A stretch of DNA of 31,127 bases, taken from Treponema sp. UBA1233 (lineage in GTDB: Bacteria; Spirochaetota; Spirochaetia; Treponematales; Treponemataceae). The stretch is from assembly GCA_002309305.1 (NCBI GenBank), contig DBWR01000009.1, positions 1 through 31,127 of the forward strand, read 5' to 3'. Below are positions 13,091 to 20,289 of the stretch, piece by piece. Made by a program: the position numbers and the translations under genes. The number at the start of each line of letters is the position of its first letter. The first letter of the stretch is position 1. Under the pieces are notes generated by a model. The model was not told the origin of the DNA and ran no database searches. It saw nothing but the letters and a program-made list of their open reading frames with translations.

Positions 13091-16000
13091 TCATTTATTC
13101 AGCAGCAGGGAATTGATTATCTCCTGGAACTGCTTGGAGCTCAGGGCCTTGCTGTGGTAGACTTCCTGAACCATGTTGTCGGCATCTATAAATACGATTA
13201 TTGGCGTGTTGGCTGTCTTGACCTTGGGGAGGAATGTTTTGACATAGGTGTCCATCGCCTTTTTTGCACTGCCTGTGGTGTCATAGGCAAATTTCATTGC
13301 GGGGGCGGCATACTTGTTCTGGAATGTCTTTACCGCATTGTCCCTTGCCTTTCTTGTTTCCACAAAGATGATGTCCACATTGCTGAACTTGCCGTAGTCT
13401 TTGTTTATGTTCTTGAGGAAGTTCTTGGTACGGCCGCAGCTTGTTGCAAAGAAAACCAGAACCTTTGGCTTTCCGTTTGCTGTCGTCGTCACTTTTGTAC
13501 CGTCCACAAGACTGAATGTAGCTGACACCGGATTCTTTTTGTTGGCTCCGTCCTTTTCGGGTGCAACCGGCTTTTCAGGCTGCTTTGGAGTTTCGGGCAA
13601 AACAGGTTTTGGATCCGGCTTCTTTTCCGGTATTTTTTCAGGAGTCTTTTCAGGTGTCTTTTCAGGCTGATTTGAAACTCCGGGCACTTCACATTTTCCG
13701 TCGTCGCAATCTTTTCCGGCAGTGGGTGTTGCGGGAGATGGAACCTCACAGACTCCGTCCTCACATTCATTTGAATTTGGAGCCGGGCTCAAGTAACCGT
13801 CAACAACCTCGCGGATGTGGTCGTACTTAACTGTAGTGGCCGTCTCGAATTTCTGAATCACGTTGTGTGAGTCGATGTAGACGATTACCGGCAGTCCGAT
13901 GGTATTTACATTACCCTGAATCAGCCTGATGTACTGCCACATGACGCTGTTTGCACCGTTACCCTCATCGTATGCAAATTTCATTGCGGAGCTTCCGTAG
14001 TTGGTCTTGAAGCTCTGTACGACCGTCTTTTTGGCTTTGTTGATTTCAATTTCGTAGATGTCGATGTCCGAGAATTTTGAATAATTCTGACCGAGGGATT
14101 TTGTCGTTCCCTGGCATCTTGAACAGTCCGTCTTAAAGAAAATCAATACCTTTGGCTTGCCGTTGGCTTTTGTCGCCACCTTTGTACCGTCCAGCAGAGT
14201 GAATGTTGAGCTGATTGAGTTGGGGATATTAAGTCCACCGCTTGTCTGTGCTGGAGTTGTAGGCGTGCTTGTATTTGATGGCGCAGGTGTGGTCGTACCG
14301 CTGGTGTTTCCAGTGTTGGTTCCGGTATTTGAACCCTGGCTTGTATTACCTTGATTGGTGTTACCCTGGTTCGTGTTGCCCTGAGTGGTATTGGGAAGTC
14401 CGTTCTTTGGAATCAGGTAATTGTCGATTATGTTGCGTACAGTTCCCGCTTCATTGGTCTTTGGGCATCCCTCAAGTACATACTGAATCTTGTTGTTGCA
14501 GTCGATGAACACCACAAATGGAATTCCAGAGCCTTTGCCTGTCTGCTTCATGTACTCCTTGTATGAGTCTGAAGATTCCGTTGTGCTGTCAAGATTGAAC
14601 TTGAGGTTTCCTGCATTGTTTGTGGAAATGTAGTTCCTGATTTTCTGGTCTGAATCCTTGTATTCATTTATAAAATAAAGGTCAACGTCAGAGAATTTCG
14701 TATAGTCGGCGGCAAGGGCTTTGGTAAGCTTTGCGCAGTACTGGCAGTAAGTCGCATAGAACACGAGCACCTTTGGCTTTCCCACAGCCTGATTGTTCAC
14801 CGTCGTTCCGTTTGTCAGCTTGTAGTTGTAGACGCCGATATTGGTTTTATTCAAGCCCTTTATCTTTGCATCCCCATAGGTCACGGACGGTACTGTTGGT
14901 CCAGGCCTTTGGCTTGTGTTTCCAGTTGAATTGTTTCCGTTATTGTTCGTACCGTTGTTTGGCGTAGTTGCATTACCGGAATTTGAGCCGCTTGTGCCGC
15001 TTGAACCGTTAGAGCCTGCAAGTATGCGTGAGTTGATTGTAGCCGCATCATTTGCCCATGGCATTGACGGGGAAGCCGCAACCTTGTACACGAGAACATA
15101 GTGGATCCTTCCGTTTTCTCCTCCCATGCCAAGGATGATGTCATCGGTGGACGTAGCCTTTGCAATAAAATCCACATTGCTTGAAAGGTTCTTCCATGAG
15201 CCTTCTGACTTGACCATCATCTGCTTTCCGGAAGGAATCGTCAGGTTAAAGGTATAAGACTCACCCTTCTTGAGTGTTCCTGCCATCGGTATCTTGTTGA
15301 ATTTGACTCCTGCCTCTGCAGTTTCGCGAATCATTCCGTTTACCTGTGGATACCATGCCTTGTTGTGGGTCAGGTAAAATTCATAGAGTTCCCTTCCGCT
15401 GATTCCGCATTTTTCCAGATATGGTTCGACGCGTGGAAGCGTGTCAAATTTATCCTGATTTACAATTGGAGACAGATACTGGAATTTGCTGTTGGACGGA
15501 TAGTGTGACATTATCATATAGTAGGGATCTACATCAAACCAAGCGTCCTTGTAGTCAAACTCAAAGGTCTTTTTAACCATGTCGGTATTTCCGGCACCCC
15601 ATGTCGGATCCATGAGCAGGTTCTTTCCATTAGACAGATGAACGACAATCCATCCGTGATTTCCCAGAGCCGCCTTGTATGTGTATCCGTTTTTCTTGTT
15701 GTATCCGCTCACATACTCGCAGTTGAGTCCCACAGTCTTTGCAAGTTCCTGATAAAGCAGGCTGTATCCCTGACAGGCTCCCTTGCGTTTTTTCCATGTT
15801 CCATCTGCACTGTAACAGAATGATTCATCCAGATTTACGTCGTAGGCAATGTTGTGGGCAATCCACGCAAAAATGGCCCTTGCCTTTTCTTCATCCGACC
15901 TTGCAGTTGCGCATATTTTGGCGGCTGCAGTTGCGTATGATGTTGAAGTTGAAAAAGAAAGATTGGATGCATAATTGTCAATTGCTGACCAATTCTTTAC

Positions 16001-16120
16001 CGCAGGATGTGTCTTGGCGGTAAACATAACGTCCGCATTTGTCTGAGCGCTTGCAGCTCCACCAAAAAAAATCAGGGCACAGATAATCGCACCCAAAACA
16101 AAATACTTGTGTCTGCTCAT
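13091..16120 (-). CDS. Exported transglutaminase-like protein fused to three thioredoxin-like domains
   Basis: A 1009-residue exported protein; signal 1-25 (cleavage ASA before Gln26). A transglutaminase/protease-like domain lies at about 65-185 with a complete triad: Cys116 (GACQGYSLLYQEL), His155 (GNHGWIVVHL) and Asp171 (LLMDPTWG). Then come a beta domain (about 270-350), a Gly/Ser/Asn-rich linker, and three thioredoxin-like domains, each opening with GKPKVL(V/I)F. The first has C459-Q-Y-C462 and cis-Pro534, the second C666-S-R-C669 and cis-Pro744, and the third C895-G-R-T with Pro973, so it lacks the second Cys. Low-complexity linkers (NTNQG, TPEK) and two CxxxxC motifs (Cys786/791, Cys805/810) separate them. 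It may act in disulfide chemistry or crosslinking at the cell surface; substrates are unknown. AGGAGG precedes the ATG. Confidence 0.87.
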   Translation of the reverse strand: MSRHKYFVLGAIICALIFFGGAASAQTNADVMFTAKTHPAVKNWSAIDNYASNLSFSTSTSYATAAAKICATARSDEEKARAIFAWIAHNIAYDVNLDESFCYSADGTWKKRKGACQGYSLLYQELAKTVGLNCEYVSGYNKKNGYTYKAALGNHGWIVVHLSNGKNLLMDPTWGAGNTDMVKKTFEFDYKDAWFDVDPYYMIMSHYPSNSKFQYLSPIVNQDKFDTLPRVEPYLEKCGISGRELYEFYLTHNKAWYPQVNGMIRETAEAGVKFNKIPMAGTLKKGESYTFNLTIPSGKQMMVKSEGSWKNLSSNVDFIAKATSTDDIILGMGGENGRIHYVLVYKVAASPSMPWANDAATINSRILAGSNGSSGTSGSNSGNATTPNNGTNNNGNNSTGNTSQRPGPTVPSVTYGDAKIKGLNKTNIGVYNYKLTNGTTVNNQAVGKPKVLVFYATYCQYCAKLTKALAADYTKFSDVDLYFINEYKDSDQKIRNYISTNNAGNLKFNLDSTTESSDSYKEYMKQTGKGSGIPFVVFIDCNNKIQYVLEGCPKTNEAGTVRNIIDNYLIPKNGLPNTTQGNTNQGNTNQGNTSQGSNTGTNTGNTSGTTTPAPSNTSTPTTPAQTSGGLNIPNSISSTFTLLDGTKVATKANGKPKVLIFFKTDCSRCQGTTKSLGQNYSKFSDIDIYEIEINKAKKTVVQSFKTNYGSSAMKFAYDEGNGANSVMWQYIRLIQGNVNTIGLPVIVYIDSHNVIQKFETATTVKYDHIREVVDGYLSPAPNSNECEDGVCEVPSPATPTAGKDCDDGKCEVPGVSNQPEKTPEKTPEKIPEKKPDPKPVLPETPKQPEKPVAPEKDGANKKNPVSATFSLVDGTKVTTTANGKPKVLVFFATSCGRTKNFLKNINKDYGKFSNVDIIFVETRKARDNAVKTFQNKYAAPAMKFAYDTTGSAKKAMDTYVKTFLPKVKTANTPIIVFIDADNMVQEVYHSKALSSKQFQEIINSLLLNK

Positions 16121-16200
16121 AATTCCTCCTTATAGAACAGTTGCTGGAACTATTTTAAAAAACAAAACTTTATTTTATAAGTTACGGAATAATATAGTAA

Positions 16201-16228
16201 ATTATACCACGATTTCGCCATAAATCAA
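16201..16228 (-). promoter_or_regulatory. Promoter of the transglutaminase-thioredoxin gene
   Basis: On the minus strand TTGATT (16223-16228), a 16-bp spacer and TATAAT (16201-16206) lie about 80 bp before the ATG at 16120. The leader would be about 74 nt and ends in a good ribosome-binding site. Confidence 0.6.
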
Positions 16229-16306
16229 AGGAATTCGCACTCATTTTCACCCCAAAAACCAATGTGAAGTACCTCATAAATGCATGTTAGGTTCCTCATT
16301 TTGATA

Positions 16307-16334
16307 TTGTGATTTTTTTTCTATGCGTTATGAT
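16307..16334 (+). promoter_or_regulatory. Promoter of the serine hydrolase gene
   Basis: TTGTGA (16307-16312), a 16-bp spacer and TATGAT (16329-16334). The expected start is near 16341, right at the in-frame ATG at 16342 and 12 bp before the better-supported ATG at 16354. The leader is therefore either absent or very short. Confidence 0.5.
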
Positions 16335-16353
16335 TTGGGGCATGAGGTTTTTT

Positions 16354-17742
16354 ATGAAAAGATTTTTATCAGTAATTTTATTTGTATTGGCTCCAATGTG
16401 TTTTGCACAGGAGGCTTTGGACTCTTCCCGGATTCAGAAGCTTGATGATTATCTTAATCAGATAACAGAAGCATATCACATTCCGGGAATGGCATTCGTT
16501 TTGACAGATCCAGATCGGGCCATTATGGAAAGGACTTACGGCGAGTGTACGGACATGAACCAGCAGTTTTACATAGGATCAATGAGCAAGTCCTATACCG
16601 CCCTCAGCATCATGCAATTGGTTGAAAAAGGCCTTGTGAATCTTGAAGAGGATGTTTCCGCATATCTTCCAGATTTTCAATTTGAGAAAAGAGTCACGGT
16701 GCTTTCACTCTTGAATCAGACAAGCGGCTTTGACACTCATGCCAAACTTCATAATGTAAAGGTTACGGATTCTTATGGAAAGTATGAGTATGCAAATGTG
16801 AATTACGATTTGCTCGGAAAAATAATTGAGTCGGTTAGCGGCATGTCCTATGAGGATTATGTCCGGAAGAATGTTTTTGAACCTATTGGCATGCCGGACA
16901 CAATGGCAAATGCATGGAAGGTAAAGGACAGTCCAAAGCTCTTGCAGGGCAACAGAAATTACTTCGGTTTTTTCAAGCAGGGTGACGCGGATTTCCCTAC
17001 GGAAAAATCTTGGTTCCATGAGCCTGCGGGCTATATCGCCTCTACACCAAACAATCATGCGAAATATCTGAGGATGTATCTTAAAGGTGGACTTACGGAA
17101 AATGGTGACAGAATAATCACGAGCGAGTCTATAAGCAAGATGTGGTATAAAAACGTTCCGCTGGGTGTGGATGAATATGACGCCTATTACGGAATGGGCT
17201 GGAACTACATGAAGTGGGAGGGTTATCCCATGGTGTTTCACGGAGGCCAGGTGGAGAACGGCATCACCTACATGTTCATCCTGCCGGGAGAAAACCTTGC
17301 ATGCTGCTTTATGATAAATGCCAACGATGAGTTTGTTCTGAACAATCTTATGAACGACGTAGTCTGGAACACTGTCTCAATCTTAGGGGGCGAGTCTGTG
17401 GAGGAAGTAAGCAAAACCGAATACATTAAGCTGCATCTTCTCTATGACGCAATCTATCTTTTGATATTCTGCCTGTCGCTTTTCATTTTGATAAGGGCAA
17501 TTAAATCCCGTCGTGTTGAGTCACAGGGAAAGAAAAGAAGGGTTGTAAAAATCATCCTGGGCATTCTTGGTTATCTTGTTTTCCCCCTGTTCCTTTTGAC
17601 CTTTACAAAGATTCTGCTGGATACGCCGCTATGGGTTGTAAGGCTGTTTGTTCCGGATCTGTACATCGTGCTTTTGGTTTCTGCATGCCTTGCATTCATC
17701 GGTGGAATCGTTAAAGTTTTCAGGATATGCCGCAAACGCTAA
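16354..17742 (+). CDS. Serine hydrolase of the class C beta-lactamase / PBP4* family with C-terminal membrane helices
   Basis: A 462-residue protein. Signal peptide 1-18 (MKRFLSVILFVLAPMCFA, cleaved before QEALD), then a beta-lactamase-type domain (about 25-345) with S76-M-S-K79, Y146-A-N148 and H296-G-G298 in the places of the SxxK, YxN and KTG-type motifs. Three or four hydrophobic helices follow (about 364-382, 398-420 and 435-456). Family members are D-Ala-D-Ala carboxypeptidases, esterases or D-amino peptidases; the substrate cannot be read from sequence. True resistance beta-lactamase activity is not implied. Start at 16354 is supported by GAGG 6 bp upstream; the ATG at 16342 is an alternative if the message is leaderless. 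A beta-barrel gene follows 56 bp later. Confidence 0.87.
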   Translation: MKRFLSVILFVLAPMCFAQEALDSSRIQKLDDYLNQITEAYHIPGMAFVLTDPDRAIMERTYGECTDMNQQFYIGSMSKSYTALSIMQLVEKGLVNLEEDVSAYLPDFQFEKRVTVLSLLNQTSGFDTHAKLHNVKVTDSYGKYEYANVNYDLLGKIIESVSGMSYEDYVRKNVFEPIGMPDTMANAWKVKDSPKLLQGNRNYFGFFKQGDADFPTEKSWFHEPAGYIASTPNNHAKYLRMYLKGGLTENGDRIITSESISKMWYKNVPLGVDEYDAYYGMGWNYMKWEGYPMVFHGGQVENGITYMFILPGENLACCFMINANDEFVLNNLMNDVVWNTVSILGGESVEEVSKTEYIKLHLLYDAIYLLIFCLSLFILIRAIKSRRVESQGKKRRVVKIILGILGYLVFPLFLLTFTKILLDTPLWVVRLFVPDLYIVLLVSACLAFIGGIVKVFRICRKR

Positions 17743-17798
17743 AGATTAAGATTCAAGAAGAGTAAATAAATTCAATTGATTTATAAGGAGAATCAAGT

Positions 17799-18788
17799 AT
17801 GAGGAAAAACAAACTTTTATTGACGGCTGTAGTTTCCGCCATGATGATTTTTGGCCCGCAGCTTTGTGCAGAGGAGGCAACAGAAGAGAGCCTGCCATAT
17901 TCTTTGTCTTTGACAACAGATTTTGCCTATTATCCCAAATCCGACTTTATTACCGGAGGAACACATTTTTCTCCAATTACAGGTCCCTACGCTGGTGTAG
18001 AACTGGCAACAACACTCAACGGCTCCTACACCATCAGCACACCGCTTGGAGAAAACATGCTCCTTAAGGATGCTTACGTAAATCTGTGTGGCGGCCTTGA
18101 ACTTACACCCGTTTCCATCAGACCGAAATTTGGCGTGGAGTTTGTACCGGTTCCTTTTTTAATCCTGCGTGCGGGAGCTTCAATCGGCTGGGGATGGAAT
18201 TATCTTGGTCTTGAAGGAGTTGCCGAGTATAACAAGGTTTCCCATGAGTATGATACGCTTTCGACATTTACTCATCCGTACTATGACTTTTATGCTGGTG
18301 CGACATTCCAGTTTGATACTGGTGCGTTGATTCCCGGAGACTGGAGCCATGTACTTTTGGTCGCTTCCTATACCATGGTGTATACAGGCATGGCGGGAGT
18401 TTCCAAGGATACCCTCTTTGAATGGCAGTGCACAAGAACCAAAGCACAGGGATTTGCCTATGAAGCACAGGTAGTCTTGGGCTATCAGATGCCGCTTCCA
18501 TTGAATGTAGTGGGATTGATGTTCAAATCCGTGGGATATTATGACGGTTCTGTTTATGGAGAATTTGATTCAACTTTTGACGGAGATTTTGCGGAGATTT
18601 CAATAAGCCCTGTCGCTCAGTTCAAGTTGGGAGAAAAAGACAGCCTCTCGTGCATATTTGATTTTTCCAGTCGCAGAAGCTTTGACTCAGAGTTCAACAG
18701 TGAATATGAGATGCTGACCTCAAATGTAAGCGGCCGTGAGTGGTACTTTAAGCGTCTTGCAATCAGCTGGACCCACAGATTCATTTAA
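17799..18788 (+). CDS. Outer-membrane beta-barrel protein of unknown function
   Basis: A 329-residue exported protein. A Sec signal (residues 1 to about 24, ending LCA before EEATEE) is followed by repeated amphipathic strands with alternating aromatic and polar residues, Gly-rich turns and a terminal strand ending WTHRFI. This is the pattern of a spirochaete outer-membrane barrel of about 12-14 strands, but no specific family is recognised. AAGGAG lies 8 bp before the ATG. It follows the serine hydrolase gene on the same strand, with no terminator seen in the 56-bp gap, so co-transcription is likely. Export of a hydrolysis product or envelope maintenance are possible joint roles, not shown. 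Confidence 0.72.
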   Translation: MRKNKLLLTAVVSAMMIFGPQLCAEEATEESLPYSLSLTTDFAYYPKSDFITGGTHFSPITGPYAGVELATTLNGSYTISTPLGENMLLKDAYVNLCGGLELTPVSIRPKFGVEFVPVPFLILRAGASIGWGWNYLGLEGVAEYNKVSHEYDTLSTFTHPYYDFYAGATFQFDTGALIPGDWSHVLLVASYTMVYTGMAGVSKDTLFEWQCTRTKAQGFAYEAQVVLGYQMPLPLNVVGLMFKSVGYYDGSVYGEFDSTFDGDFAEISISPVAQFKLGEKDSLSCIFDFSSRRSFDSEFNSEYEMLTSNVSGREWYFKRLAISWTHRFI

Positions 18789-18809
18789 CGGGATGAGGGA
18801 GTGCAGGGA

Positions 18810-19544
18810 TTATTTTTTGTAAATGATCTGTGCATTGGAATAAATCGAAAGGAATCCGATGCGGTCTCCGGTCTCAAGAATGTGATAGATTTTGTTGAGC
18901 CGGTTCTGCACGGTTCCAAGCGTCAGTTCAAAATCGATGGCAATGGCTTCGTATTTTACACCCTGCTGAACAAGAGCAAGCCATTGTGCGTCGCGTTTTG
19001 TGGTTTCGGGATAGTCGGCAAGATTAAGAACCTTGTCCTTTACGGTCTGAGTCTTAAGGTATTCATAAAGCAGGTAAAGCGTGATGCATGTAATTAGGAT
19101 TATCTGTACGGCGTCAAAAACCCTGTCAAAAAAGATTTGCCGTCCGAACCTGATGCCGCTTAAGAACGGAATCAAATAGATGAGTGCAAGGACTGAAAAT
19201 TTGATTGCCTTATGTTCCCTAAAAAAACCGCGTATCCAAAGCAAAAGGATTGCAAGCTCCATAAAGATGATGGGGTATGCGGGATTTGAAACTCCAATTG
19301 AATTTGTAATCGAAAAAAACAGAAGAGAAGGAACAAAGAGTGCGAGTTTTTCCGGCTTAAAGAGGATGAAGCCTAAAATCACAAGGCTTATGGGACCAAA
19401 CACAAGACCGATGAGGCATGGGTAGTCATGAAGAAAAAAAACGTCATAAAAGGCATGTACTGTTGAATAAATCAAAATCAAGATGAAGAAAACCGAAACT
19501 ATCCTGACAAACGTTAAAAACTTCTTTGAGTAAAATGCTTTCAT
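18810..19544 (-). CDS. Six-helix membrane protein with C-terminal helix-turn-helix domain
   Basis: A 244-residue protein: six hydrophobic helices (about 9-35, 42-62, 66-84, 89-106, 113-130 and 142-162) and a cytoplasmic tail whose last 60 residues look like a LuxR-type helix-turn-helix (WLALVQQGVKYEAIAIDFEL, then TLGTVQNRLNKIYHILETGD). It has no receiver or kinase domain. It is thus a candidate membrane-bound transcription factor that senses a signal in or near the membrane. Start: the ATG at 19544 is placed one turn after a TTGAGA-17-TATAAT promoter, with no ribosome-binding site, so translation is probably leaderless; the frame extends to 19583 but that part lies over the promoter. The divergent YczE-like gene is a plausible target. 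Confidence 0.72.
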   Translation of the reverse strand: MKAFYSKKFLTFVRIVSVFFILILIYSTVHAFYDVFFLHDYPCLIGLVFGPISLVILGFILFKPEKLALFVPSLLFFSITNSIGVSNPAYPIIFMELAILLLWIRGFFREHKAIKFSVLALIYLIPFLSGIRFGRQIFFDRVFDAVQIILITCITLYLLYEYLKTQTVKDKVLNLADYPETTKRDAQWLALVQQGVKYEAIAIDFELTLGTVQNRLNKIYHILETGDRIGFLSIYSNAQIIYKK

Positions 19545-19550
19545 TCTTTC

Positions 19551-19579
19551 ATTATAAGGGAGATTGACGATTTTCTCAA
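19551..19579 (-). promoter_or_regulatory. Promoter ending at the start codon (leaderless), leftward gene
   Basis: TTGAGA (19574-19579), 17 bp, TATAAT (19551-19556). Six bases separate the -10 box from the ATG at 19544, so transcription should begin at or next to the A of the start codon. Confidence 0.62.
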
Positions 19580-19589
19580 GCATTGCAAA

Positions 19590-19618
19590 TTGAATAAAAG
19601 TTTAAATCTCATTATACT
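19590..19618 (+). promoter_or_regulatory. Promoter ending at the start codon (leaderless), rightward gene
   Basis: TTGAAT (19590-19595), 17 bp, TATACT (19613-19618). Seven bases separate it from the ATG at 19626. The two divergent -35 boxes are only 10 bp apart, so the two polymerases would compete for the same stretch. Confidence 0.6.
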
Positions 19619-19625
19619 GCTGAAT

Positions 19626-20288
19626 ATGAAATTTTCGTTCAAACAGTTTATCGTTCCTAATTTTGCAAAACGCCTTGCCTTTATGCTGCCTGCCGTCATC
19701 CTCATGGGTGTTTTTGTTTCAATCCTTGTGGAAATCGGATGGGGTACAGATCCCGCCAGCTTCATGAACCTGAACATTGCTTCCACCCTGGGCTGGGGTC
19801 TGGGGAATACCGAAGTTCTTGTCTATGGCCTTATGCTCGTGTTTACATTCATCTTTGGTGCTGAAATGATAGGCTTTGGGACGATTGCGAATATGGTTTT
19901 AATCGGTTATGTCGTTGACCTCTGCCGTTGGATATGGAGGAACATCGGGTTTGCGGGCTTTATCGCAGAAAGCAGTTTCCCGGTGCGCATCCTGATTTTT
20001 GCACTGACCCTGATTTTCTTTGTCATTGTGGCTTCGGTGTACATCAACGCACAGATGGGAGTCGCCCCCTACGATGCCATGCCCCAAATCATCAGCGGAT
20101 GGATGCCAAAGGTTCCGTTCTTTATCATCAGGATATTGTTTGATTTGACTGCGGTTTTGATTGGAGTAATCGCAGGAAAACTCAATCCCAACGGAATACA
20201 GGGCTCTGCAGTCGGCTCAATAATCATGTCGCTCATGCTCGGCCCCGTAATCAGTCTGGTGGGTAAACCGCTAAAGAAAATTCTGTAG
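19626..20288 (+). CDS. YczE/YyaS/YitT-type integral membrane protein
   Basis: A 220-residue membrane protein with about five or six helices (roughly 14-36, 60-82, 84-100, 120-145, 165-182 and 195-212). The motifs GWGTDPASFMN, NAQMGVAPYDAMP and FDLTAVLIGVIAGK match the COG2364 (YczE) group of permease-like proteins, whose function is not well defined; some are linked to nucleotide-derived or antibiotic-related export. The start at 19626 has no ribosome-binding site and follows a promoter closely; an upstream in-frame ATG (19590) would overlap the -35 box. The gene is divergent from the membrane HTH protein and convergent with the chemotaxis receptor gene, whose stop is 1 bp away. Confidence 0.78.
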   Translation: MKFSFKQFIVPNFAKRLAFMLPAVILMGVFVSILVEIGWGTDPASFMNLNIASTLGWGLGNTEVLVYGLMLVFTFIFGAEMIGFGTIANMVLIGYVVDLCRWIWRNIGFAGFIAESSFPVRILIFALTLIFFVIVASVYINAQMGVAPYDAMPQIISGWMPKVPFFIIRILFDLTAVLIGVIAGKLNPNGIQGSAVGSIIMSLMLGPVISLVGKPLKKIL

Positions 20289-20289
20289 C

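Noticed and set aside
14881..15177. Minus-strand and plus-strand frames inside the transglutaminase-thioredoxin gene
   Set aside because: They arise from the low-complexity linkers and lack initiation signals; the long frame has clear domains throughout.
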